A DNA stretch of 15,343 nucleotides from Acidimicrobiaceae bacterium (GTDB lineage: Bacteria > Actinomycetota > Acidimicrobiia > Acidimicrobiales > RAAP-2), in contig PLSY01000171.1 in NCBI GenBank assembly GCA_003164275.1, positions 35,916 to 51,258 on the forward strand, in the 5' to 3' direction. Positions within the stretch are counted from its first letter, which is position 1. The number at the start of each line of letters is the position of its first letter. Under the pieces are notes generated by a model. It ran no database searches and was not told where the DNA came from. It worked only from the letters and a program-made list of their open reading frames with translations. Both the position numbers and the translations under genes were made by a program. This document shows, piece after piece, positions 7,968-14,366 of the stretch.

Positions 7968-7994
7968 CTTCGTCGCTGTCGTCCATGTGGATGG
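7968..7994 (-). promoter_or_regulatory. ECF-type promoter of the sigma/anti-sigma operon
   Basis: On the minus strand CCATCC (7994-7989) is followed by exactly 16 bases and CGAAG (7972-7968), then eight bases to GTG 7959. The same elements, spacing and distance to the start codon occur before the cupredoxin and, with seven bases, the diiron gene. The -35/-10 words resemble the M. tuberculosis SigK consensus (CCATCC and CCGAAT, from memory). The site overlaps the first codons of the longer sigma reading frame, which argues for the shorter start and for autoregulation. The match is seen in sequence; its function is inferred. Confidence 0.68.
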
Positions 7995-7998
7995 GCCC

Positions 7999-8004
7999 AT
8001 TCTA
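7999..8004 (-). promoter_or_regulatory. Possible housekeeping -10 element upstream of the sigma gene
   Basis: TAGAAT on the minus strand, 12 bases before ATG 7986, next to a 10-bp palindrome ATGGGCCCAT (8000-7991). It could give basal transcription of the sigma gene using the longer ATG start, independent of the ECF promoter. No convincing -35 partner is seen at 17 bases, so this is weak. Confidence 0.25.
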
Positions 8005-8120
8005 GAAAGGGTGAGCACCACGATCACGACGCCTCCCTGTGACTCTCGACTCCCTGCCCACCAGCCCCCGGGTCGACGACGTCCCGCGTCGCCCATCGAA
8101 GAGGGCCTTCACCTCTCAGT

Positions 8121-8147
8121 TCATCCGAGGGGGCGGCGGTTCCGAAG
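8121..8147 (+). promoter_or_regulatory. ECF-type promoter of the cupredoxin gene
   Basis: TCATCC (8121-8126), 16 bases, CGAAG (8143-8147; CCGAAG if the preceding base is included), then eight bases to the ATG at 8156. Spacing and distance are identical to the site before the sigma gene. The geometry places the transcription start at or within a base or two of the ATG, so the mRNA would be leaderless, consistent with the lack of a ribosome binding site. Its position also supports ATG 8156 over the upstream in-frame start at 8039. Confidence 0.7.
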
Positions 8148-8155
8148 ACTGGGCA

Positions 8156-8608
8156 ATGACCGAACTCGCACAGACACAGACGACCAGGCACCGCTCTACC
8201 CGAAAAGGGTGGTCACACACGAGGAATCTGGCGATTGTCACCGTCTTCGGGATGGCCATCGCCCTCGCCGCCTGCTCGTCAGGCAGCAGCTCGATGCCGT
8301 CGACCGCGTCGACCAGTGCCCCGACGAGCTCGTCCGGGTCGAGTGGAAGCAGCACGAGCGCCAATGCCATCACCATCAAGAACTTCTCATTCTCGCCGAG
8401 CAGCGTCACCGTGTCGCCGGGTGCAACCGTGACCGTCACCAACAAGGACTCGGTGGCTCACACCGTCACGTCGTCGAGCGGTGGGTTCGACACCGGCGAC
8501 ATCCCCGCCGGGGGGTCCAAGACGTTCACAGCCCCAATGAAGGCCGGGAAGTACCCCTACATCTGCTCCATCCACCAGTACATGACCGGAACGCTGACCG
8601 TCAGTTGA
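8156..8608 (+). CDS. Lipoprotein cupredoxin (plastocyanin/azurin-like blue copper protein)
   Basis: Probably an exported, lipid-anchored type 1 copper protein acting in electron transfer or copper handling at the outer membrane face. The 150-aa product has a basic N-terminus, a hydrophobic signal segment (about 24-38) and a lipobox IALAAC with Cys40 as the lipidated residue. A Ser/Thr/Gly-rich tether follows (41-68), then a small beta-sandwich domain (70-150). The copper ligands are all present: His102 in SVAHTVTS and Cys137, His140 and Met143 in YPYICSIHQYMTG. The reading frame extends upstream to 8039, but that part is not protein-like and precedes the promoter; ATG 8156 is chosen on that basis. 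It is divergent from the sigma/anti-sigma operon and carries the same promoter, so it is probably a target of that sigma factor. The electron partner is unknown. Confidence 0.9.
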   Translation: MTELAQTQTTRHRSTRKGWSHTRNLAIVTVFGMAIALAACSSGSSSMPSTASTSAPTSSSGSSGSSTSANAITIKNFSFSPSSVTVSPGATVTVTNKDSVAHTVTSSSGGFDTGDIPAGGSKTFTAPMKAGKYPYICSIHQYMTGTLTVS

Positions 8609-9038
8609 ACACCGTGAACGGTCAGATCATCGGCTGACGGTTACCAAAGGCGAGTCGCGTTGCTCCTCGGAGCGCCCAGACCCGTCGGACGCCCGCAACC
8701 CGTAAGCCGTCGTTGCCAACACCATGAGCGACTGGCCGAGGCGTCACCGACGACCGCATGAGCAGGTTTCCTCCGACGCCGACTCGGCTGCCATGGGGAC
8801 GTCGACCGAAGCATCTGAGGGCCTCCACTCCGACGCCATGAGACGACCGCGACCCTCGACGAGATGGTCGAGACAGCCATCGAGTCTCGGAGCAAGGGAG
8901 CGGTCGACGCCGACGAGTCGGCTGCGGTGCGTCCCGGCGGTCCCGCCTCCTCACCGGCGCCTCGTTCGGCGGAGGCATGCCTCGGGGCATCATGAGTCCC
9001 GAAGGGGCATTCACACCAGCAACGAGTTGTCAACTCGA
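8609..9038. other. Gene-free stretch between cupredoxin and diiron gene
   Basis: Reading frames here on both strands are Arg/Ser/Pro-rich and look like chance. Apart from the hairpin near 8617-8642 I see an imperfect direct repeat of the type CGACGCCGA..TCGGCTGC near 8774-8791 and 8905-8925. One short stretch on the plus strand (about 8824-8998) reads in a protein-like way (TTATLDEMVETAIESRSKG) before degenerating; it lacks a start and may be a gene remnant. The end of the interval leads into the diiron-gene promoter. Confidence 0.4.
8617..8642 (+). terminator. Weak hairpin after the cupredoxin gene
   Basis: AACGGTCAG (8617-8625) can pair with CTGACGGTT (8634-8642) over nine positions with one G-G mismatch and an eight-base loop, starting eight bases after the stop codon. 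A competing arm ACCGTCAG (8597-8604) inside the end of the gene pairs perfectly with the same right arm. There is no T-run, so this may be a 3' processing or pausing structure rather than a true intrinsic terminator. Confidence 0.3.
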
Positions 9039-9065
9039 TCATCCCGAAACAGTCCAGTGACGAAT
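9039..9065 (+). promoter_or_regulatory. ECF-type promoter of the diiron-protein gene
   Basis: TCATCC (9039-9044), 16 bases, CGAAT (9061-9065), then seven bases to ATG 9073. This is the third occurrence of the same motif with the same 16-base spacing, and the -10 word is the closest of the three to the remembered SigK form. There is no ribosome binding site before the gene, again fitting a leaderless mRNA. Confidence 0.7.
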
Positions 9066-9072
9066 ACATGAC

Positions 9073-9855
9073 ATGACCTTCGACATCGACACCTACCAGA
9101 AGCACTCGGCCAAGCTCGACGTCGGGGGCATCGACTTCGACGCCTTCCGAGACCAGCCACTCGAGCCGGATGCTCTCCGGTGCCTGCGATACATGCACGA
9201 CGTGGAGAGCCACACCATCTGCTACCTCCGGGACATGCTGGTGACTCGCGCTCACCGCGACCCGACGGTGACCTCTTTCCTCACCATGTGGAACTACGAG
9301 GAGTTCTGGCACGGCACAGCCATCGCCAGGATCCTCGAAGCCCACGAGGAACAAGCCGGCACCGGACGGATCGCCGCCCTGCGCATGAAGCTCCCGAAGC
9401 GCGACGCCCTCCGTCCCCTGACCTTCCAGCTGGCCTCGGCCCTCACCCCGCACCTGACCGCCGTGCACATGACCTGGGGAGCGGTCAACGAGTGGACGAC
9501 CCAGGCCGGCTACGCCCGCCTGGCCAAGCTGGCCGACCATCCAACCCTCAGTGAGCTCCTCGGGCGCATCATGAAGCAAGAGGGCCGGCACATCGACTTC
9601 TATGCCGGCGAAGCCAGGGGTCGCCTGGCCGACAGCCGGGCAGCGCAGCGCCTGACCCGATGGGCCTTGCGGCGGTTCTGGGCGCCGGTCGGCAGCGGGG
9701 TCGTGCCCGACCAGGAGGTCGACTTCTTGAAGGCCTACCTGTTTGGCGACACCGACGGCCAAGCCATGGCCGATCGGATCGACCGTCGCGTGGACCGGCT
9801 CCCCGGGCTCGAGGGGCTCAACCTCCTCCACGCCGCGGTATCCGTCGCCGCCTGA
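9073..9855 (+). CDS. Ferritin-like diiron protein, related to acyl-ACP desaturases
   Basis: A 260-aa helical protein with a ferritin-type diiron ligand set: Glu45 in HDVESHT (42-48), EEFWH with Glu76/Glu77 and His80, Glu140 in WGAVNEW (135-141), and EGRHIDFY with Glu170 and His173. The ExxH...ExxH pattern on four helices is that of the acyl-ACP desaturase/ferritin-like group. It is shorter than plant desaturases, so oxidation of a lipid or another substrate, or iron/oxygen chemistry, are all possible; the substrate cannot be read. It has no signal peptide or clear membrane span, so it is probably cytoplasmic. The start ATG 9073 fits the promoter; an ATG five bases earlier runs at once into TGA. 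It is followed 39 bp later by the DUF4395 gene, probably cotranscribed. It likely belongs to the regulon of the neighbouring sigma factor. Confidence 0.82.
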   Translation: MTFDIDTYQKHSAKLDVGGIDFDAFRDQPLEPDALRCLRYMHDVESHTICYLRDMLVTRAHRDPTVTSFLTMWNYEEFWHGTAIARILEAHEEQAGTGRIAALRMKLPKRDALRPLTFQLASALTPHLTAVHMTWGAVNEWTTQAGYARLAKLADHPTLSELLGRIMKQEGRHIDFYAGEARGRLADSRAAQRLTRWALRRFWAPVGSGVVPDQEVDFLKAYLFGDTDGQAMADRIDRRVDRLPGLEGLNLLHAAVSVAA

Positions 9856-9894
9856 GCAAACGGCGAGCACGAAACCCGATCCAACCGGTAAGCT

Positions 9895-10404
9895 ATGTGG
9901 GTGTTCAGCTTCCCCAACCCTGTTGATGAGAGGGCGGCCCGCTCGGTGGCCGCTGGAGTTGTCATCATGTGCGTTGCCGCCATGGTGTTCGAACAGGGTT
10001 GGATCCTTGTTCCTTTGGCCTACGGCTTCTGGGCCCGGGTGGCATCGGGCCCGAGATTCAGTCCCCTCGGGCAGCTGGCCACACGTGTCGTCGCCCCTCG
10101 ACTTCCTGGTCAGCCCCGGCTGGTTCCTGGGCCGCCGAAGCGCTTCGCCCAAGCCATCGGCGTCGTGTTCTCCTCGACGGCGATCGTGCTCTGGTTCGGC
10201 TTCGGGCTGAGCACCGCCACCTGGGTGGTGGTAGGCCTCCTGGCCACGGCTGCGTTCTTGGAGTCAGCCCTTGGGCTGTGCCTTGGCTGCAAGGTGTTTG
10301 GGCTCCTCATGAGGGCGGGGGTCATCCCCGAAGAGGTATGCCTCTCCTGTGCCGACATATCCCGTCGCCATCCGCAGCTCTCACAGTCCCGCTCGGCCCA
10401 ATAG
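9895..10404 (+). CDS. DUF4395 membrane protein
   Basis: Small integral membrane protein (169 aa) of the DUF4395 family, whose biochemical role I do not know to be established. The family text is clear: NPVDERAARSVAAG (8-21), YGFWARVASGPRFSPLG (43-59) and PGPPKRFAQAIGV (78-90). Hydrophobic segments lie at about 17-33, 36-50, 87-103 and 107-128. The C-terminal region carries two Cys pairs, CLGC (129-132) and CLSC (149-152), suggesting thiol redox or metal binding at the membrane. From memory, relatives often sit beside thioredoxin-like or sulfurtransferase genes. It is just downstream of the diiron gene on the same strand, so it may share its sigma-dependent promoter. It has no ribosome binding site of note and no separate sigma motif. 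It converges on the phosphatase gene with a 13-bp gap. Confidence 0.85.
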   Translation: MWVFSFPNPVDERAARSVAAGVVIMCVAAMVFEQGWILVPLAYGFWARVASGPRFSPLGQLATRVVAPRLPGQPRLVPGPPKRFAQAIGVVFSSTAIVLWFGFGLSTATWVVVGLLATAAFLESALGLCLGCKVFGLLMRAGVIPEEVCLSCADISRRHPQLSQSRSAQ

Positions 10405-10417
10405 GGCGGTAGCCCGA

Positions 10418-10963
10418 CTACTTGAGGCGGGGGCTTAGCTCAGCGCACAGGCCGGCGATCTCAGTGGCGCATGACAAGTAGGTGTCGTCCTCGCCTCCGG
10501 CCGGATCCTCCACGTCCTCCCATGCCTCGATCGGCGTTTCAGCCAGATCCAAGGCCTTCACTCGGTCGACCAGCGACTGGTCGCTGTCGGAGAGATCTCG
10601 GCACAGTCGCTTGATGGTTGCCGTCTTCCAGGCCACCTCGGGGTGGATCCGACGGATGTAGGCGACGTGTTCGCCCGCCATGGCGACGACCAGGTCAGCG
10701 GACTCGATGTCACGGTCGCTCAGTTGATGGCTGCGGTGGCCGTCGGCTCCGAACCCGACTGAGGCCATGGCGTCTCTCGTCCGCCTGCTCATCGGCTGTC
10801 CTTCGATCACGTGAGTTCCAGCCGTGACCACCCGGACCGGAGCCGACTCGAGCATTGCCCCCGCCATTACCGAGCGAGCGGCGTTACCCGTGCAGAGGGT
10901 GAGTAGACGCGGCCGGCTGTCGATCACCACCTCGTCATCTCTCACCGGGTCACGGTACCGCAA
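10418..10963 (-). CDS. Low-molecular-weight protein tyrosine phosphatase-like protein
   Basis: Cytoplasmic phosphatase-fold protein of up to 181 aa. The P-loop LCTGNAARS (23-31) has the CX5R signature with nucleophile Cys24 and Arg30. The distal VEDPAGGEDDTY (151-162) supplies the general-acid Asp in a DP motif, as in LMW-PTPs, so phosphatase activity is plausible; arsenate reductases of the same fold are the other option. Further Cys residues are at 121, 165 and 173. The longest frame starts at TTG 10963; GTG codons at 10945, 10930 and 10927 are in frame, and 10930 or 10927 would put the P-loop at a family-like distance from the start. No ribosome binding site decides it. Directly upstream on the same strand is the acyl-CoA dehydrogenase remnant, so the original promoter may have been lost. 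Confidence 0.85.
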   Translation of the reverse strand: MRYRDPVRDDEVVIDSRPRLLTLCTGNAARSVMAGAMLESAPVRVVTAGTHVIEGQPMSRRTRDAMASVGFGADGHRSHQLSDRDIESADLVVAMAGEHVAYIRRIHPEVAWKTATIKRLCRDLSDSDQSLVDRVKALDLAETPIEAWEDVEDPAGGEDDTYLSCATEIAGLCAELSPRLK

Positions 10964-10969
10964 CGAGCC

Positions 10970-11092
10970 TCAAGCTCGCGAAGACCGGGGCTGGGCCTGC
11001 CCGGCCGCCACTGACCACTTGATGCCGACCCCGACCACGGCCCGGGAGATGATCAGCCGCTGGATCTCCCTTGTCCCCTCGAACGGGCGTAG
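10970..11092 (-). pseudogene. Acyl-CoA dehydrogenase C-terminal remnant
   Basis: On the minus strand the frame ending at 10970 reads FEGTREIQRLIISRAVVG, the near-invariant end of acyl-CoA dehydrogenases (usual form EGT.EIQR..IAR..LG), followed by about 20 more residues and a stop. Upstream of it the frame holds no dehydrogenase text. The -1/+1 frame gives DQIYA just before the motif, suggesting a frameshift or a break point near 11075-11095. An intact enzyme would need about 350 more residues, and none are found in any frame up to the monooxygenase. It lies 7 bases before the phosphatase reading frame, so the two were probably once neighbours in one operon. Identity of the motif is confident; the cause of the truncation is not known. 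Confidence 0.7.
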
Positions 11093-11416
11093 ATCTGGTC
11101 GGTGGGCCCGGAGGGTGCCTGGAGTGCAATAGCGGAACCTGGTTGTCCGCCTTTCGTGGGTACCAGACCGTGTCGCCGCTCCGCACGACCAGGTGTCGGG
11201 ACCTACCTTCAAGCCGATCTTCGATCTACGAATGTCGGTCCCGTCAACCTGGCCGGTACAGCGCGACTACGCCGGTTCTGCACGGGGGATCCGTCCATTC
11301 CGCAATCTTCTTGGCCCCACGATTCGGGAGCTACTCAGGAAGTCGTCCCCACGACCCATCGCTCGCAAGGAACCCCGACCACATTCTTCGACACCTCTAT
11401 CGGGACAGAGAAGCTA
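11093..11416. other. Gene-free stretch between dehydrogenase remnant and monooxygenase
   Basis: No reading frame here on either strand resembles a protein, and I found no inverted repeats, tRNA or transposase fragment. Composition drops towards the monooxygenase (hand count 35 G+C of 60 at 11341-11400). It probably contains the junction between the GC-rich left part of the window and the lower-GC right part. Confidence 0.45.
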
Positions 11417-13291
11417 TCAAGTGATGACGAAGTCGTTCCATGCGACCTGTGTACACAACCTGTGGTACTCGGGTCCATACCATGGGGCGTTGACCTGCAC
11501 TCGGCCGAACTCGTTCACGTAGTAGTTCTTGTCTGGCGCACCCTCATCCTGCAAAAGGATCAGTTTCGATGCTTCAGCGTCAAGCGCCTCGTTGTAGCGC
11601 TCGAACGCCTCCGGCTTCACTTCGACCTGCGCCTTCCCCTCTTCGATCATGCGGCTGATGCACCGGGCCGCGTAGGCCGCCCAAACGACGTACCAGATAG
11701 GCAGCCCCGTTCCGCCCGAAAGGGGCTGGGAGTTTGGGCCGTAAAGCATGAATAGGTTGGGAAAGTTCGGCGCGACCATGCCGAGGTAGGCGCGAGGGCC
11801 GTCCTTCGACCAGAACTCATGGATGCTCACGCCATCTTTTCCGATGAATTCTGCTGGTGCGAGGTACTTGATCACCTCAAAGCCGGTAGCAGTGACAATG
11901 ACGTCGACGTCATAGAGGGAGCCATCTTCGGCTTCTATTCCGCTTGGCGTGAGCCGGGCGATCCCGTCGGTGACGAGTTCGACGTTGTCACGGGTCAGGG
12001 ACTTGTACCAGCCGTTGTCGACCACTGGGCGTCTGGAGAACGGCGCATACTCTGGGACGAGCTTGTCGATCAGATCTTGGCGGCCTCCGGTCTGTGCGGA
12101 AATATAAGCGGTGAGGTCATCGCGCATCTTGTCGTTGAGGGGATTGAACTTTCCGCCTTTAGCCTTCCATTCCTCGTCAGGAACCAAGAACTGGTGTGTT
12201 TCGAAAAGGGATGACGTAGCGGTGTATCGGGCCCAATTCCAGTAGCCAGGGAAGTTGTCGATCAGCCAGTGGATCTCGGGCTCGAATGGACTGCCGTACT
12301 TCTCCCGGGGGCTGATCCACTGGGGCGTGCGCTGGAAGACGAAGACCTGCTCAGCCTCTGCAGCGATGGGCGCCAGCAACTGCACTCCGGTGGAGCCGTT
12401 GCCGAGCACGGCGACCCGCTTCCCCTTCAGGTCGAGATCGTCCGGCCATCGCGCCGGATGCACGATCTCTCCTTCGAATGCCTCCTGGTTCTCGAAGGAC
12501 GGGAATTTTGGATTCGCAAATGTTCCCACAGCAGTGACGATGACGTTGGCCTCAAGGGTCTCGACTCCGTCGGGAGTTGCAAGTTCGAGCACCCAGAGAT
12601 TCCGTGACTCGTCGAACGAGGCCTTCTTCAGGTCACGTTCGAACAGCGTGTTCTCGAAGACGCCGTACTTTCGCGAGATGTGCTCGAGGTACTTGCGCAC
12701 CTCAGCACCCCGGCCGAAGTACTCGGTCCACTGGAACTTCTTCTCGAAGCTGAAGTCATACGTCACCGAGATGGTGTCGACCCGGATATCCGGGTACCGG
12801 TTGATGCTCCACGTACCGCCGACCTCCGAGCGGCGTTCGAGAACGACGTAAGGAATCCCCAGCCGTTCGAGCTGCACCGCCATTGCCAAGCCGCTGAAAC
12901 CACTCCCGACGATGGCAACTTTGAAGCCTTCAGGAAGCTCAGGTTTGCCGTCAGGCCAGTCAATCATCCACGGGAAGTCCTCGAATGCCGGAAGCTGGCG
13001 ACGAGCCTCGAACTCCAGGTCGCCCATATCCTCACCAGTGACCATATTCATGAGCTCGCGCAACTCTTCGTCAGTCGGCCTGGGTGGCACGGTCGGACCT
13101 GCATTGCGTTCGAGCCAGGAGACCGCTTTGTCGATCAGAAGCTCGCGTTCAGCGTCATCGAGCTTTGCCGCCACTGGGAGGGAGGCCAGCTCTTGATCTT
13201 TGGTCTGCTGGTAGAGAGCGACCCTCACCGCGTTCAGGTCGGCTAGCTCGACCGCCCTCCGGATGAATGCAGAATCCACTGTTGTTTCCAT
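11417..13291 (-). CDS. Baeyer-Villiger-type flavin monooxygenase with N-terminal extension
   Basis: FAD- and NADPH-dependent monooxygenase that probably inserts oxygen next to a ketone carbonyl, or S/N-oxygenates. The 624-aa protein has an extra N-terminal helical domain (about 1-120), an FAD Rossmann motif GSGFSG (129-134) with GGTWSINRYPDIRVD (158-172), and the full Baeyer-Villiger fingerprint FEGEIVHPARWP (272-283; FxGxxxHxxxWP). The NADPH motif is GNGSTG (297-302), followed by FQRTPQW (319-325) and a C-terminal ATGF motif. Length and extension resemble 4-hydroxyacetophenone monooxygenase (about 640 aa) rather than cyclohexanone monooxygenase (about 540). Start ATG 13291, with GGGGGAT about ten bases upstream. 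Codon use is less GC-rich than the left half of the window (hand counts 53% and 57% G+C in two blocks), a sign of transfer. No esterase or alcohol dehydrogenase partner is in view. Confidence 0.92.
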   Translation of the reverse strand: METTVDSAFIRRAVELADLNAVRVALYQQTKDQELASLPVAAKLDDAERELLIDKAVSWLERNAGPTVPPRPTDEELRELMNMVTGEDMGDLEFEARRQLPAFEDFPWMIDWPDGKPELPEGFKVAIVGSGFSGLAMAVQLERLGIPYVVLERRSEVGGTWSINRYPDIRVDTISVTYDFSFEKKFQWTEYFGRGAEVRKYLEHISRKYGVFENTLFERDLKKASFDESRNLWVLELATPDGVETLEANVIVTAVGTFANPKFPSFENQEAFEGEIVHPARWPDDLDLKGKRVAVLGNGSTGVQLLAPIAAEAEQVFVFQRTPQWISPREKYGSPFEPEIHWLIDNFPGYWNWARYTATSSLFETHQFLVPDEEWKAKGGKFNPLNDKMRDDLTAYISAQTGGRQDLIDKLVPEYAPFSRRPVVDNGWYKSLTRDNVELVTDGIARLTPSGIEAEDGSLYDVDVIVTATGFEVIKYLAPAEFIGKDGVSIHEFWSKDGPRAYLGMVAPNFPNLFMLYGPNSQPLSGGTGLPIWYVVWAAYAARCISRMIEEGKAQVEVKPEAFERYNEALDAEASKLILLQDEGAPDKNYYVNEFGRVQVNAPWYGPEYHRLCTQVAWNDFVIT

Positions 13292-14066
13292 TTGTCAGAT
13301 ATCCCCCATTGATTGGAAGCTCACGATAGCAACGACGCAGGAGACCGTGGTCCAGCTGAGGCTCCCCATCGTCGGGCAGGGCGCTGGCCAGATCCTTTGT
13401 CGGGTTTGGACTTGCCTGCGTTCAGATGCTGCGGCGTTCGGACCAAATGCACCGACTGGGCCAGCGGAGTCCGGACGGCTGTACGCCGGCAAGGCATGAC
13501 GGCGTCACGGATCGGTTGGTGTGTTTCCGCCTCGACGAGCAAGACCCTCTTGTCGTGTTGCCGGGGAGTTATAGGCATCATGGCAATCACCGATCCGAGT
13601 CGCGGGCAATGATTTTGATTCACGGGATGAACGGCTGCAAACCGAGTCGACCTTGTACCGCTCAAACCAGAATTCGTAGCGGCCTGTCAGGAAGCTTCGC
13701 TGACAAGGAGCGGCCCGACATCCCCTGCTGCCCACGGTCGCTACCAGTCGATTCTGTGGTCGCTGCCCAAACCGGGCACGACCTAGTCCGGGCGGCGATG
13801 TGATCTGCCCCTGGTTTCTTGACTCCGCTTTTCTTGCTCGAAGACCACTATCTCGGGATGTCCCTGCCAGAGACTGTGCTCATCGTCTCGCTACGTCCTG
13901 GCCATAGCCCATATTGTTGGCCTCATCACGATCATGATCGTGTCAACGATCTACTGGGCGGGCCGGGGGTGGGTGCGTAGGCCTGCTCGGTATCGGCACA
14001 TCCCGGCCGGGCTGAACATGACAGGAGATTGCCGCACGGCCGACGCAGCCGCCACGGCATGGGCCG
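13292..14066. other. Gene-poor stretch upstream of the monooxygenase
   Basis: About 775 bases without a supportable gene. The left end should hold the monooxygenase promoter on the minus strand, but I cannot fix it. A perfect 16-bp palindrome sits at 13927-13942. On the plus strand a frame open from 13823 to 14113 encodes one hydrophobic stretch, YVLAIAHIVGLITIMIVST (13892-13948), followed by basic residues, but it has no normal start codon before that stretch and is probably a remnant or chance. I see no transposase, tRNA or long repeat. Confidence 0.4.
13927..13942. repeat. Perfect 16-bp palindrome
   Basis: CACGATCATGATCGTG reads the same on both strands, in a gene-poor interval about 640 bp upstream of the monooxygenase start. 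It has the size and symmetry of an operator for a dimeric regulator, but no regulator gene or promoter element is next to it, so the role is unknown. Confidence 0.4.
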
Positions 14067-14366
14067 TCAGGACCGCAGGGCTCTCGGCCGAGCGTGGACC
14101 GTGGCGTGGATGAGCATGAACCGCATCGACCAGTACCCAGGTCGTGGCTCGGGAAGCTCGTGCCGGGACCAAAAGAACCCCGCCAACGTGACGGCGGCGG
14201 AGGCGAGCCAGATCATCACCCCGACGGCCAGGACCCACGGTGTGGATCCCAATGACATCACGATTAGGCCCGCGATGGCCACGGCCAGTCCGACGTACCC
14301 CACTCGGAGGGCCCAGACAGCCACCCTCCAGTGTCCGTTGCATTGCAACTCCTGCGGCTCGTCCAT
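14067..14366 (-). CDS. Small two-span membrane protein, unknown function
   Basis: A 99-aa reading frame that I do not recognise by family but which looks like a real protein. It has a polar N-terminus (1-13), two hydrophobic helices (about 20-40 and 44-66) joined by the tight turn GSTPW, then a polar C-terminal tail with RPGYWSMRFMLIHATVHARPR (75-95), whose aromatic and His content is not random-looking. Hydrophobic and polar segments are cleanly partitioned, and the other frames over this stretch are Arg/Pro-rich shadows. The start ATG 14366 has no ribosome binding site, so it may be leaderless. Neighbouring stretches on both sides are gene-free. The C-terminal tail probably sits in the cytoplasm because of its basic residues. 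Function cannot be inferred. Confidence 0.55.
   Translation of the reverse strand: MDEPQELQCNGHWRVAVWALRVGYVGLAVAIAGLIVMSLGSTPWVLAVGVMIWLASAAVTLAGFFWSRHELPEPRPGYWSMRFMLIHATVHARPRALRS

Noticed and set aside
8641..10152. 503-aa minus-strand frame
   Set aside because: It mirrors the diiron gene, which has a complete ligand set and its own promoter; the antisense text is low-complexity Gly/Pro/Val.
10405..10437. Possible bidirectional terminator between the convergent DUF4395 and phosphatase genes
   Set aside because: Only a five-base stem (AGCCC/GGGCT) with a 15-base loop and no T-run; too weak to call.
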